Source: Jaltomata sinuosa (lineage: Eukaryota > Streptophyta > Magnoliopsida > Solanales > Solanaceae). From it: a DNA stretch of 64,000 nucleotides. A program made the position numbers and the translations under genes. The stretch lies in NCBI GenBank assembly GCA_003996215.1, contig QJPP01000050.1, forward strand, positions 868,001 to 932,000, in the 5' to 3' direction. The first letter of the stretch is position 1. Each line of letters starts with the position of its first letter. Below, piece by piece: positions 1 through 13,445 of the stretch. Under the pieces are notes generated by a model. It had not been told where the DNA came from, did no database searches, and was given only the letters and a program-made list of their open reading frames with translations.

Positions 1-1489
1 AAAGAAATCGTACCTGTGACCACAACATCCAAGGCCTCTACCTCTGGTCTCCCCAGGACCGTATAGAACTGATAACGACCTCCACCTGCCCGACCGCTAT
101 CCCTACTATTTGATCTGCCACGCGGAGCACCACCTCTACCTTGACCACCGCCTCCCTGAGCCGGTGGCTGAACAGAGCGAAAAGGATGAACCCCACCCTG
201 CTGGGGGCAATCTCTACCGTAATGGCCACCAACTCCGCACTCATAATAGGCTGTACCCCACTGAGGGCAATCTCTGGCAAAACGACCACTAACACCATAC
301 TCATGGCATGACCCTGATGGCCCACCCTGTCGAGACAGACCCACTGAACCCGTGTGTCCACCTCAGCCTGATTCCCCAAAAGCAGTACCCCACTGGCCGG
401 AACCTCTACCACCATGCCTAGAACCACTATAACCCCCCTAATGTCGGGGCCTCTTATCTCTGGACCTGGTATCATGGTGACACGAATCCTCAACTTTATG
501 GGCATAGTTCACAATGGCCTGAAATGACCGACCGCTAGCAACTAGTATCTCTGCAGGCTCTCCGAACTCTCTACGCAGCCCCCAAATAAATTTATGAACC
601 ATTCGGCCTCAGTAGGCATATTCATGGCCCCAAATAGAGCAGATGATAGAAACGGGTCTCGTACTCTGAGACAGTCATAGAATCCTAGGAAAGTCTAGTG
701 AACTACTCCCTCCGATGCTCTCTGTCACTCTGTGGCAAGAACTTGGCCATAAAGGCCTCATAGAACTCAGACCAGGTCAAAGGAGGTGACGTAAAAGGCC
801 TGTAAGCAACCTGTGCTCTCCACCATAACTTTGCTGGACCCTCCAGCTGATATGAAGTATAACCAACCCCGTGAGTCTCTAATAACCCCAAGTGATGCAA
901 AATCTCCTCACAGGTGGTGATAAAATTGTAGGGGTCCTAACCCTGTGTACCAGTAAATCTCGACGGTGCTAATGTCAGGAATCTACCCAAGGCCTTCTGC
1001 CCCCCATCTGTCATGCGAGGCGAGGAGCAAGAGGCTGGGCAACTGATGGAATTGGAGCAACCTCAGCGAAGGGATACACAGTAACAGGCTGCGCTCCTGA
1101 ACTCTGAACACCCAGGGCTGCCCCCTGAGTGGATCTCTGTGCTACCTTAGAAGGACGCTCCCCAATCATACCCAAGAGCTAAATAAGTAAACCCCGAACA
1201 TCTGAAGACTTAGCTGGGGCTGAAGCTGGCATAGAAACTGATGCTAGAACTGTCACTGGAGCTGGTGGTACCTGGGCCATCCCCGGGTCCACATGCTGAT
1301 GCTCTGGAGCTAACTTGTCTCGTAGTCATACTCCGTCTCTATATCAACTCTGGAGGCCCTAACAAGCGCCGTTGCTCTGGGATGACCTCTAGCCTTTCCC
1401 TTGCGACCACTCCGACCCCTAGCTGGAGTCGAAGGTGCAGGGGTAGGAGGCTCTCCTCCGCCTGAAGCTGACGATCTCGTACGAACCAT
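1..1489 (-). pseudogene. gag: gag of element A, broken
   Basis: Capsid/nucleocapsid polyprotein of an LTR retrotransposon, which packages element RNA in cytoplasmic particles. The start codon is at 1489-1487 and opens with MVRTRSSASGG followed by a Ser/Pro/Gly/Arg-rich basic stretch. The capsid core is at 900-703 (motif LEGPAKLWWRAQ, then LTWSEFYEAF and KFLP), the usual retrotrans_gag signature. Two tandem CCHC zinc knuckles lie at about 320-190. The first has lost its second Cys (to Tyr) and its His (to Arg). The second has Tyr in place of its first Cys but keeps GHYGRDC. Frameshifts and stops separate the parts. The protease would follow left of the window. Confidence 0.85.
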
Positions 1490-1686
1490 CTGCAGAAGAG
1501 TGAACCAGAAGAAGTGAGATTTCCAGGAACTATCAAGGATACTACGCACAAAAGAGAAGCAAGAAAAGTCCATTTCCCTAAGTTTCCACTATAGCCTCCC
1601 AAAGATTGAGCACATATGTCTCCGCCCCGATCCACAGGACTCTACTAGACATTGGCTCCTATACCGATGACACCAGTGAACCTAGA

Positions 1687-1698
1687 GCTCTGATATCA
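1687..1698 (-). other. Primer binding site of element A (tRNA-iMet type)
   Basis: On the minus strand this reads TGATATCAGAGC, one base off the plant initiator-Met primer site TGGTATCAGAGC. It sits 3 bases inside the LTR edge at 1702, as expected for minus-strand DNA priming. Confidence 0.8.
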
Positions 1699-1701
1699 AG
1701 C

Positions 1702-4700
1702 TGTCATGACCCAATTTTTTGGTCATGATGACACCTATAACCCACAATAGGTGAACTAATCCCTGTAGCTCAAAACAATTAGTAATGGGCTACCTTCTGG
1801 CAGTTTAAGTGGAAGAACAAATAAATGAGCGGAAGCAAGGGAACAAAGTGAATAAACAGGATAACTAGAGTAATATAAATGCAAAATGGAAGCTAAACCA
1901 TCCCAATACCTGGTATCATAGTGTATAAGAGCCGAACTACAACAGGAGTACAAAAGGTCCAAAAGAGATATATACATAAGCTGTCTCCGAATAGTAACAG
2001 AGTGAAGAATATACAAAAGATAAACTAAGTCAAGCTCTGAACGCCAAGAGCTCACCCTCAGCCTGGATGATCCAAAAACAGATACCTGCACGAGTCTTCG
2101 GTGCTTTAACGGCGGTGGCCCACACCAGGATCTGCACCAGAAGATGCAGGGGGTAGGGTGAGCACCAAATGCGAAGCATAAGGTACCCAATAGGTATCAT
2201 AGGCCGACTGAGCACATATAAAGTAAAAGAACAGTAGCAGGCAAAGTAGAAACAAACAGTCACAGAAATCAACGATAAAGTACACAAGAACTAGCCCTGA
2301 GGGAAGACAACCAAAAGCAACAAGAAAGGCTAGCAAATAGAATATATACATGGCAAACATAGGTTAAAAGAGAACGACGCACCTGGGATCCTCGCAAAGA
2401 CAGTATATATATAGGTAAGTTCTAGCAAGGGACGGTATACCGGTAACCTCAAGTATATAGAATGGGAGAGAAAAGTAAAGTCGACATGCTCGGAAAATAG
2501 TAAACCATAACCACACTAATCACAACAATCTCATTCCAGAAATCAACACCCCTGCTGTAACCAACCACTGACCACACTAATAACGACTATCTCAATCCGG
2601 AAACTAATTGCCCCGCTGTAACCAACCTCTCACTCAAGACAAAATTAAGGATGATAAGACTCTACCTACAGTCCCTTGGCTGCCCATACAACCGAGGAAT
2701 GTAAACAAGTAAAAACAAACCCTCCGACATCCTACACTACTGGAGCATACAATCAACAATCAACAGACAAGGGTGGTACCTCATGCAGAATAATGATATG
2801 ATGCCATGCTAAGTAAAAGTGATCCAAGTACCATATGTCACCCGCTTCCAGTGAACTATAAGGCCCAAAAGACGCAATCCATGGAAGGTCCCACACATAT
2901 ACCACTATTGCACCGTATACCCTCCCTCCGGCAGCCGCAGCTCGCAGCTTCTGGTCCAGAATGGCAAGGTCCATGGAGGCCCCCGACCAACATACTAGAT
3001 GCCCCACATCCTCAAAACAATCCCCAAGTAAAGATGCTTGGAGGGTATCCAGGTCTAAAACAGTAATCCCAAAAGCTCTAGTACGTGGCCCTGCCTAGTC
3101 CAGCAATACCCCGTATGCTATAGTATGAAAGTAAGGCACCCGACCCCGTCGAGCCCAGAAAAGTGGAACTATAGATAAAGATGCCTTTTAAAACCTTCCT
3201 TACCCAAAGAGGATCCACAAGACAAGTCAAAGCCATTTCCATCAAAAATGGACCCCCCAGGCCATGCAAAGTTTAGAAAAATAGTTCCAGAAGGCCCAAA
3301 GCCAAACCGTAGTAAGACGTGGGAAAACCTCTCAATATGCATGGAAATGGCATTATCAAACACACAATAGCCACCCCGCAACTCACAATCAACCTATCGT
3401 TTCTGCACAGCTCCAAAGCTACTCAGCAAGCATAACCAGCCTAGCAGGATAATTCTATGTCTGGGACTCGCGGACATTCCCAATGATCCCACCGTCTATG
3501 TTCCAGAGTCAACAAGGCCTCACAGGACCACAAGGGTAATAATGTTAATAACGAGAATACTACACGCAATGGAGGAAATAACAAAATGGATAATGGAAAA
3601 GCACTCAGGGTCTATGGTACCAACCTAATAGCCCAACCTAAGGATGCCAACTAGTACAATTTTACCCGATATATGAGAAGTCTAGGGAGTTAAATCATAA
3701 CTTACTTGTCGTCTGATGACAAGCTGCAGAAATGATGATATCCGAGGCCGAGCTGCTTAGAGAAGCTCCAAACAAGAATCAAACTATCAAATTTACGGAT
3801 AAGAAGTTAAGACGAGTCCAATAATACCCATATTGCTATAATTATAGCTGGGTCAAAATTGGGCCTGCGGGGCCCATAACCCAAAACCAAAAATGAAAAG
3901 AACCACAACGACCCCAACGATGCCAAGACGGCATGCTCCAAATTGGAGCACAAATGGCCAAAGAAAAGGGCATCAAAATAGCCCGCAAAGGTTAGGGTTT
4001 AAAGAATGGAATTTCAGAAAATAAAACAGAAATTGGGCAAGAAATACTTACCACAAAGGCAAAAACCTGCGTCAAGAAGGATAATTTACCACTCCCACGA
4101 GCATGCACCAACTGGACGGCAAGAATTCAGAAGGAAAACTCAAGCTTTGGAGAAGAGCATCAATGGAGGATTGAAGAATTTCAAGAGAATAAGGAGCTTA
4201 CCAAATGACGTAGAAGCGTGGAAAATCCACAAACAATCGACTCCCAAAGGCATAGAATCAAAATGGAGCAATTTGGGAGAGAGGAATTTGAGTTTAGAGT
4301 GAGAAACAATATGCTGCAATGGCTGGAAAAATGAACTCCCAGCTTTACATAGCTGCTGGAAAATGGCCAGCGCCAACAACGCTGAAGGGGTGGCAGGCGC
4401 CTCGGCGCTATCGCGCTGGGAGGGAACGATCGCGCTGAAGGATGGCAGGCGTTGAGGCGCGATCGCGATGGCCTTGGTGCGATTGCACTGAAGGCTGGCC
4501 TGCACTAATTTTTCTGCATTTTCTCTAACACTCCACGGGGTGTTCCGAGCACAATCGGAAACTGATATTCAAAAACCAATAATACTAACAGAGTGGAAAC
4601 AATATTCCGGACTCAACGGAATTGATGAAACTCCCAAATGGGGTCATTTTGGAGAAATGTTTACCCAAGTCAACACTAACGAAATGGAACTCAAAGGCTC

Positions 4701-5170
4701 AAAATGAGTCTGGCTCACCCGGAACCTGAACCAACCACCTTCTTAACTCAAACTCAACATTCTAGAGCTGATGGAATTGTCGGATTTCTAATTCGACACT
4801 CCGATCATTGAAAGTCACCCAAAGTTGCACTTTCAACTCCAAATGGCCTGAAAACTGAGAAAACCGCACAAAACCCACACCAAAAGTTCTCAGGTCTCAA
4901 CTAAAGGTCCAAATAGACCAAACTAATCGCTCTGAAGCTAACAGAACTTTCAGAATTCAAATCCAAGCACGTTAGCTACCAATGTTGACCAAAGTCAATG
5001 ATTTTCTAAGTTTAAGCTCTAAAAATAGGCAACGGTCAAAACGACCCAAGAACGTCCAGGCCATCGAACCACCGGTCCCAGCAAGCCATAAAGGACTTGG
5101 GGCCGCTACAGGAAGGCTCTAACAGTGCAATAAATGCAAAAATGCAAAGATGACCGAAAGGGTCATCACA
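1702..5170 (-). repeat. 5' LTR of element A
   Basis: Complete LTR of about 3469 bp, bounded by TG...CA on the minus strand. It holds the same landmarks as the other long LTRs here: the hairpin at 2182-2215, the conserved block at about 3640-3720 with its GTAGGTTA-like site, two donor-like GTAAG sites near 4210 and 4050, and a CpG-rich array at 4370-4500 upstream of the presumed promoter. The TATA box seen in S1 is altered here (around 4350). Confidence 0.85.
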
Positions 5171-5714
5171 TAAATGGAGAGCTCATATTAAATATAAAAT
5201 AAAAGGCTAACATGTGTCATGAGTGTATGATGTCATTTCTTGGAAAAAATTATTGTACACTCCCCCAACTTCCACGTGGAAGTGGGGGTGACACACCCCA
5301 AAATATTTGATCCCGTTATATACATACTCGGGTATTGCATAGGTTCGTAATAAAATAAATATAACTTTTTGAATATATCATAATTAATAAAAAATTATTT
5401 CAAATAAAACCTACTATATTATAATAATAAGTTTCAACATAACTAAGTTTACTATCTCTGTTAAAATACTAATAAATTATAAAACTCTTATAAAATATAG
5501 AATAAATATAGATGCAAATATATCCTAATTTAAACAATTTCTTTTCATAAATATCTAAACCATTTCTAGAAAATAAAACTTTTTACCAAATTCAACTTTC
5601 AAATCAAATATTTTCAAATAAGCACGATGTTGATAAAATTCTCAAATTTAGGCTCGCAAGCTCTAACAGTACAAGAAAGATGAAAATACGTAAATGACCG
5701 AAAGGGTCATTACA
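5171..5714 (-). repeat. 3' LTR remnant of element E
   Basis: AT-rich direct repeat of about 15548-16074. The minus-strand edge reads TGTAATGACCC at 5714, and the E interior begins at 5715. The other half of this LTR was separated by insertion of A and lies left of the window. It carries a 27-bp palindrome at 5262-5288 that its partner has lost. Confidence 0.8.
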
Positions 5715-8640
5715 TCATCCACTACTAAAAAGACTTTCGTCCCTGAAAGTTAGGAAAGAAGGAAACACTGGAGATTTAAGAACAACGAATACGAAGCCCT
5801 CACTACTCTCTCGGACAACCCGGGTAGCCTCCTCGATTGGATGACACCCAACAGAATGAAATCACGAAAAGCAACCAAGCCTAAACTCCTTACTAGCCAA
5901 GCTAGAATCCAGCCTTAACCTTAAAAACTCCAAAGGCCTGCCAATCCAAACTAAACCTCGAGAATCTCAATCGGTAAGCACCGACACAACAAAACCAGAG
6001 AAGCAAGGCGATCAACACACAAAACTCGAATCCTCGAAACCACAACCAAGTTCACCAAGGAAGCCATCAACCCAAAACTCTAACTCATGAACCTGCTGAT
6101 CCGCAAAACCCTTTTATTCTGAACTGAATCCTTTTGCACCATAATCATGAAACTTCATATAAGTCGAACACTCAAGACACTCTCGAAATATCAACTGACA
6201 CACCGAAGGTCCATAGTTCCCGCTTATACTCAACCACGAATGTAGTCATCCTTTTTACTCAAACTCTTTCCAAGCCAAGCTATAGCTTACTATCCTTGGA
6301 CATCCAAAACACTAACCCAAAGCACATACTCAAAAATTGTAGTAGTTTTACCCTAACTGACCACTAACCAACGGACAAAGACCTTTGCTAACATCAAACT
6401 CGATAAATGAACCCAACTGAATAACCCATCTGCACTAGAATGAAGTTTGCACACTTAGGAAAAGTATGCATGAACACCCGACATATACGGAGAAATTCCA
6501 AATTGTAGAACAAAACCAACCTCGCTGAACTGGACCAAATCTGAATTACCTGAATACAAAGGCACTAGGAATCTGTCTAACTGACCCAAACTGAAATCAT
6601 GATCCATCAAGGAGTGTGGTAAGCCTACCACGAAGTCCATAATCATCAGCTAATCTCCAAACTCTACGTATAGTATTGCTACTCCTAATATTCAAACACC
6701 ATTCGGATTTGAAATCGCCTTACTAATCTCACCTCAGGAAGAAATCCACCATGCCACCAATATCAAGTCAAAAAACCCCAAACGCAAAGTAAAAGTGCAT
6801 GGGGTTCAAGGTTGCCATCTAGCCATAGAAATTATGCATAAACCATCAACTCACCTCTTTGGCTTGAATCAACCGCTCTACTGCATCAACATACAAAACC
6901 ACCAACTCTGAAGCATACAACATACCAAACTTCTAGTCCATACTAGCTAAGTCTAACTAAGACTGGACCCCACATAAAAGACAACCCTTGAAGAATCAAC
7001 TAAGCAAACTTTCAAATCTCTCGCCAAATGAACGCGACCATCAGTCTCAAAGTATCATTGGCACTAAAAATAGCCCCGCTAGCCTCAATCTGCACAACCT
7101 GATCACATATAGCATACACCACTGTTGGATATCAAATTTATGCCGCTGAGTCTGTCCACCCATGGTAGAAGGAACCTCGTACTATTTAGAACACCGCTGA
7201 AATATGAAATGTCCAGCCTAACTCAAATGTTAGACAAGGACTGGGTGTCCAAGGCCAACTCTCACTCCAAAACTGAAATAGGGAAGCTAAGTTACCTGAA
7301 CTCATTGCCTTCCAACTCAAAAAGCTGCAACCGAAGAGAATCAACCACGAACCATCCAGAGTAGTCCTTCTAAGCCACGATCCAAAAACCCATCACTAAT
7401 TTACCAATCAATTCTCCTTTTGAACCCACGAGTAGACTTATCCACCATCGAAGAACACTAATGTAGCTGGAGCCAACTAGGCTATGAATACATAATTTGC
7501 CCACTCCATAGATGCTACTTAAACTTTGTATCCCCTAAAGAAGATAACAAGGAAGTCAAGGTCGATTCAACAAGCTCCCAAAGGTAGTACTGGGAATGAC
7601 CACTACCTCAATCTCAGACTACAAAGAATTCTTGCCTCGAATCTATCAAAGGAAATGACATTACAACCTGAACTCGCTCGACTCAAGTCATGAACATACA
7701 AGCCAAAGAAAACTCTCGGTCGCCACCTCAGTCAGCTACTAGAACACATACATACACACAAGGAGTCATCACCCTCCTTTGCAGACCAAACGAAACCCTT
7801 TCCAAGAATACACTAAATTCCATAAATTCTTTCTCAGAAGACTCTGGAGTTGTTCCCTTAACACCTAAGACTCTTACTGGCAACACTTAGCCATAATTCA
7901 ATAGCCAAAACTCAATCACAATGCCATAATCAAAAGCTCAACCAGAGATCTATGATCGAAATCCATTCCAACTGGAATTGGGGAAATAATAAGGCAACCC
8001 AACCGGATAAGAAACCTGAGGGAGACTATGGGAACAACCCACATACTTTCCAATCTCCCAAACCAACCAAACAAAGGGGGTCGACTCTAAAAACTCGAGA
8101 AAACCAACCAATCAAATGCATGCTAGCATAATCGCCACCTCTCAACTCAAGACAAGAGCTCAACTCTGGCACAACCACCGGTAACACTAAACCAACATAG
8201 GGACTCCTAGCAAATGCTAGATAACAACCTAGGAAACAACCATTTAGGACCGTTCAACAAGGAAGACTCAACACAAGTTTAGAACCATAAGGGAGCCAGA
8301 AATAAAACCAACCAGAAAAGGCAAACAAGAACTACCCACGAGCTATAGCTCCAGGTAAAAACCTATCAAGGATAAACCACCCCTATCCACTACTAAAGAG
8401 TGAACTACCAATAAAATAATGCATAAACACTACAACTCAGGTAGTCAAACAACTAAACAAGTAGCAGGTAGGCATATAAGCAAATATACAATAGAAGGAA
8501 TGGAATCGCAATGCGAGCAGTACTATCAATAACTGAAAGTGAAAAAAGCTTTACTTGGAGCAACCATATCAGGAAACTCTACCTCTGGCCCACCAAGAAG
8601 GGCATCAGACTGATGGGATCTAACTCTGGATTGAGTAGTC
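5715..8640 (-). pseudogene. pol: pol remnant of element E (integrase and RNase H regions only recognisable)
   Basis: Decayed polyprotein, minus strand. An integrase start is visible at 6646-6590 (DFVVGLP), followed by scrambled frames. The part between RNase H and integrase is recognisable by similarity to element B near 7210-7370 (for example the stretch matching B 27830-27960). I could not recognise the reverse transcriptase FIDD box or a protease active site between 7400 and 8640. Plus-strand open stretches at 7125-7364 and 7690-7890 are chance openings in the decayed antisense. The first bases (5715-5730) are the polypurine side of the 3' LTR. Confidence 0.6.
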
Positions 8641-9480
8641 AAAGCTAAAGGCTCAACCATCCGTCATCGGGGATAATCACTAATAAAGTGACCATGCCCA
8701 CCACACTGAAAACAAATTCCACTAAACCCATACGGGCAGGAAAGATCTCGCTAAACCTGATCGACCACCACGACCTACACAACTTGAATGCGAACCTCGA
8801 AGAATCTGGCTCGTACCATATCGATTCTGCTCGATATGCCCTGTACCACCACCCTCTAAAACCTGTGTAGTAAATGAAACTGGCCAGATAGATAAAAAGC
8901 AATGGAACCTATCTCTGGTGGTGAACCCCCTACCTCGAATTTGAGAACCTCGGGAACTGTCCTGGTGATAACATTTCTTATAACTACCTCCATAAGCCTC
9001 ACCACATAAACCCTTGATAGCCCAAGCATAATCCACTACCTGAAGGAAGGTCATCCAAATTGTAACCAAATTCTCGGTTGCCAAATGGAGCGGTAAAATC
9101 AAACCCCCAACAAAGCTCTGAACTCTATCAAACTCTGAAGGTACAGCTCTAGCAGTATGCCTAACCATCTCATGAAATCTCACCTCATACTCCAATACTG
9201 ACATATCACTCTACTGAAGAACTTGAATCTCAACCCTAATTGAAGCACCGCTCATAAAACCGGGTACTAAGACACCTACCGAAGGACTCAGAGTCCTAAC
9301 CACAGTGTCTTGAAGAACTGGGGTAGACATGAATCCAATCGGAGGCTGGGCTGGTCCCATACCCCCTATCTGATGTGATAAACTCTCATTCAGAAGTTCT
9401 GGTGCTAATGGAAGCACGGAAATAACAGGCACAAAGGCCTCGACATTGCTCGTTGTCAAACTTGCCTTAGGCATCTGAGA
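8641..9480 (-). pseudogene. gag: gag of element E, broken
   Basis: Minus strand. The N-terminal part (9474-9211) contains GFMSTPVLQDTVVR, a motif shared with the gag of element H (63.4 kb). The later part (9204-8722) starts MSVLEYEVRFHEMVRHTA, the tail of the retrotrans_gag domain, followed by a basic Ser/Gly/Arg linker. A zinc knuckle lies at about 8710-8665 (CFQCGGHGHFISDY), in which the last Cys is Tyr. The WW core between the two parts is missing, so there is an internal deletion around 9205. Confidence 0.75.
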
Positions 9481-9666
9481 AGGAATAAAACAACCAAAGT
9501 TTAGAAGTCAATAGATCCAAGAACGCATGATAAGCAACCAAGAAGATGAAACTTTTCCTAATAATGCCCTGTAGCCTCCCGTAGATAGGATACAGACATT
9601 ATCATACCGATCTGCGAGACTCTACTTAGACACTTGCTTCTGTATCATGATACCGGTGAACCTAGA

Positions 9667-9678
9667 GCTCTGATACCA
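9667..9678 (-). other. Primer binding site of element E (tRNA-iMet type)
   Basis: On the minus strand it reads TGGTATCAGAGC exactly, 2 bases inside the LTR edge at 9681. Confidence 0.85.
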
Positions 9679-11114
9679 ACTGTCATGACTCAATTTATCA
9701 GGTCATAATGGCACCTACGATCCCCCAGTAGGCGAACCAATTCCCGTAGCCTGGAACAGTTAATAATGGGCTACTACCTAGCCAATTTGCATAATAAGAA
9801 GGAATAAGTAGAAGAAAAATATAACGATAGAACAAAGCAGAAGCAATAACCTGAATATATACAAAAAGAAACTTCACCAACTCTAAGACTTAGTATCGAT
9901 AGTACAGAAGCTTCTAATAGAATACAAGTGCTAAAAGTAACAAAAGATAAGTACAACTATCTCCGAGTACACAAGAGTAATAGTCAAAAGATGAGATGTG
10001 GTCAAGCCCCGATCGTTCACCCTAGTCTCAAAGATCCAAAAACTACATGAGTCTCCAACGCGATCAACGATTAAAACTTAACAAATATCTGCACCAAAAA
10101 GATGCAAAAGTGTAGTATGAGCACCAATTGCTAAGCAATGGGTACCCAGTAGGTATCATAGGCTGACTGGACACATATAAGATAAAAGCGTAGTAACAAA
10201 CAAAATAGAAACAAGTAGTCACATAAATCAATGAAAAAGGTACACAGGAACTTGCCTAGCGGGAAGACAATAGAAATAACAAGTAAGGCCAACAAGTAGA
10301 ATATATACACAACAGGCACATGTTAAAGTATGAAATGATACACTTGGGACCCTCGCAATAACAGTATATACATAATAGGCTTAAGAAGTGGACGGTATAC
10401 CGGTAACCCCAAGTATAAGGGATGGGAGAGAAGAGTAATGTGATGACCCTTCTGGTTATCTTTGTGCTTTTGCATTTATTACACTGTTAGAGCCTTCTTG
10501 TAGTGGCCTTAAGTTATTTATGGCTTGCTAGGACCGGTGGTTCGGTGCCCTGGCCGTTCATTTGGTTGTTTTGGCCGTTTGTATATTTTAGAGCTTAAAC
10601 TTAGACTATCATTGACCTTGGTCAAAATTCTTGGCTAACGTGCTCAGAATTGTATTCTGACAGTCCCGTTAGCTCCAGAGCGATGAGTTTGGTCTAGTTG
10701 GTCCTTTAGTTGAGGCCTGAGAACTTTTGGTGTGGGTTTTGTGTAGGTTTCTCAGTTTTCAGGCCATTGGAGTTGAAAGTGTAACTTCGGGTGACTTTCA
10801 ATGATCGGCGTGTCGGATTTAAAATTTGACAATTCCATCAGCTCCAGAATGTTGAGTTTGGGCTGGGGAGGTGGTTCATTTGGGTTTCGGGTGATCTAGA
10901 CTCATTTCAAGCCCTTGAGTTCTTTTTTGTTAGTGTTGACTTGGGTTAACATTTCCTCAAAACGACCTTGTACAGAAGTTTCATCTATTCTGTTGAGTCT
11001 GGAACGTCGTTTCCACTCTGTTAGCGTTATTGGTTTTTGAATATCGATTTTCGATTGTTCCCGGAACACCCCGTGGAGTTCTCAAAAAGTTACCAAAAAA
11101 TAGTTGCAGGCCAG

Positions 11115-11290
11115 CCTTCAGCGCAATCGCGCCAAGGCCAGCGCAATCGCGCCTCAGTGCCTGCCAGCCTTTAGCGAGATCGCGCCCACCCAACAAAATA
11201 GTGCTGAGGCACCTACCACCCATTTAGCGCTGTTGGCGTTGGCCTAGCGCCGATGGCGCTGTCCATTTTCCTGCAACTATAAATAGCTGG
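11115..11290 (+). promoter_or_regulatory. LTR promoter of S1: CpG-rich array and TATA box
   Basis: Tandem degenerate GCGCAATCGCGCC and GCGAGATCGCGCC motifs (11118-11260) lie just upstream of a TATA box, CTATAAATAG at 11277-11286. Related CpG-rich arrays precede TATA-like boxes in the LTRs of B and H, and A has the array with an altered box. The U3 promoter role is inferred from position. Confidence 0.6.
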
Positions 11291-13411
11291 AAATACATTT
11301 TCCAGCCATTGCAGCATTATTTATCACTCTAAACTCAATCTTCTCTCTCCCAAATTGATCCTTATTGATTCTAAGCCTTGGTGAGTCGATTGTTGGTGGA
11401 TTTTCCGCGCCTCTACGTCGTTTGGTAAGCTCCCTTTCTCTTGAATTTTCCTAAAACCTCCATTGATGCTCTTCTCTAAATCTTGAGTTTTCCTTGTGAA
11501 TTCTGGCCGTCCAGTTGGTGCATGCTCGTGGGAGTGGTAGATTATCCTTCTTGACTCGGGTTTTCGCCTTTGTGGTAAGTATTTCTTGCCCAATTTCCAT
11601 TTGTTTTTCTGGAATTCCTTTCCTTAAACCCCAACCTTTGCGGGCTGTTTTGATGCCCTTTTCCTTGGCCATTTGTGCTCAAATTTGGAGCATAGCTTCT
11701 TGGCACCATTGGGGTCATCGTGGCTCTTTTCATTCTGTTTTTTGGTGTGAGCCCTGCAGGCCCGCTTTTGACCCGGATACCGGCTTGGCTATAATTGTAG
11801 CAATATGGGTACCATTAGACTCGTTTTAACGTTATATTTATGGTCTTGATAGCTTGATTGTAATTTGGGAGTTCTCAGAGCGCTTCGAGCTTGGAACTGG
11901 TTGTTCAGGAAGCTTGTCTTCGGACGACAGGTAGGTTACGGCTTAACTCCCTAGACTTCGCATATATCAGGTAAAATTATACTAGTTGGCATCCTTGGGT
12001 TAGGTTATTAGGTTGGTCCCACAGACCTTAACCACTTTTCCATGATTCATTCCGTTCTTTCCTCCGTTGTGTGTAGTATTCGTGTAAATTGATATTATCA
12101 CCCTTGTGGTCCTGTGAGGCCTTGTTGACTGTGGAACATAGACGGTGGGATCATTTGGAATGTCTGCGAGTCTCGGACATAGAATTAACCTTCTAGGCTG
12201 GTTATGGTTGCTGAGTAACTTCGGAGCCTGTGAAGGGATGATAGGTTGATTGTGTGCTGCGGGGCTGCTATTGTGTGTTTATTCATGCCATTTCCATGCA
12301 TATAGAGAGGTTTACCCACATTTTACTATGGTTTGGATTCAGGCCTTCTGGAACTATTTTCTAACCCCTGCATGGCTCGAGGGGCCCGTTTTCAATGGAA
12401 ATGATTTGGAAATGGTTTTGACTTGTCTTGTGGATCTTCTTGGGGTAAGGAGAGTTTTAAAAGGCATTTTATCTATAGTCCCAATTTTCTGGGTTGGACG
12501 GGGTCGGGTGCCTTACTTTTATACTACAGTATCCGGGGTGTTGCTGGTCTAGGCGAGGCCGAGTCCTAGAGCTTTTGGGCTTACTATTTTAGACCTGAAT
12601 ACCCTCTAGGCAACTTTACTTGGGGATTATTTCGAGGATGCGGGGCATTTAGTATGTTGGTCGGGGGCCTCCATGGACCTTGCCATTCCGGACCAGAAAC
12701 TGCGAACTGCGAGTGTCGGAGGGAGAGTATACGGTGTAGTAGTGGTATATGGGTGGGACGATCTCATCTTCTGGGCCTTATAGTTTGTCGAAAGCGGGTG
12801 ACATATGGTACTTTGATCACTTTTACTTAGCATGGCATCATATCATTCATCTGCGTGAGGTACCACCCTTGTCTATTGATTATTGATTGTACGCTTTGGT
12901 AGTATGGGATGTCGGAGGGTTTGTTTTTACTTGTTTGCATTCCTCAGTTATATGGGAGGTCGAGGGACTGTAGGTAGAGTCTTATCGCATTACTTCTGTC
13001 TTGAGCATGAGATTAGTTACAACAGGGTTGTCGGTTTCCAGTATGTGATTGTGGAGATTAGTGTGGTTAGAGCTTGGTTACATCGGGGCTGTTGGTGACT
13101 GTTTGTTATGACTAGTGTGGTTACTGTTACTATTTCCGAGCATCTCTACCTTGCATTTCTCTCCCATTCCTTATACTTGAAGTTACCGGTATACCATCCA
13201 TTTCTAGACTTATGCATATATGCTGTTGTTGCGAGGATCCTAGGTGCGTCGTTCTCATTTTCACCTGTGTTTGCCATGCATATATTCTATTTGCTAGCCT
13301 TGATTGCTGCTTTCCATTTTCTTCCCTCTGGGATAGTTCTGGTGTACTTTATCATTGATTTATGTGACTGCCTATTTCTACTCTGCCTGCTACTGTTCTT
13401 TTACCTTATAT

Positions 13412-13445
13412 GTGCCCAGTCGGCCTATGATACCTACTAGGTACC
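13412..13445 (+). other. Conserved LTR hairpin (S1 copy)
   Basis: GTGCCCAGT and its partner around ACTAGGTACC enclose a 17-base loop (CGGCCTATGATACCT core). The same stem-loop occurs at 2182-2215, 10141-10172, 16565-16598, 21412-21445, 23281-23314, 51414-51447 and, weaker, 62463-62497, always about 450-510 bp before the LTR 3' end. Confidence 0.6.

Larger units (their letters stand above)
1..5170 (-). mobile_element. Element A: Ty3/gypsy chromovirus-like retrotransposon, 5' LTR and gag only
   Basis: Seen: read on the minus strand the order is LTR (5170 to 1702), primer binding site, then gag running off the left edge. The LTR is about 3.47 kb, starts TGTGATGACC and ends ATGACA. Inserted in the 3' LTR of element E: sequence from 5171 matches the E LTR copy from about 15548. 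The expected target duplication is TAAAT (5171-5175); its partner lies outside the window. Long LTRs and Met-type priming fit the Tekay/Del group of chromoviruses (inference). Confidence 0.85.

Noticed and set aside
38..505. 155-residue minus-strand frame as an unknown membrane-like protein
   Set aside because: It is the gag zinc-knuckle region read one frame off. The true frame shows the CCHC pattern.
11515..11829. 104-residue plus-strand frame in S1 as a gene
   Set aside because: It lies inside an LTR, has no known motif, and the matching frame in the A LTR is broken.
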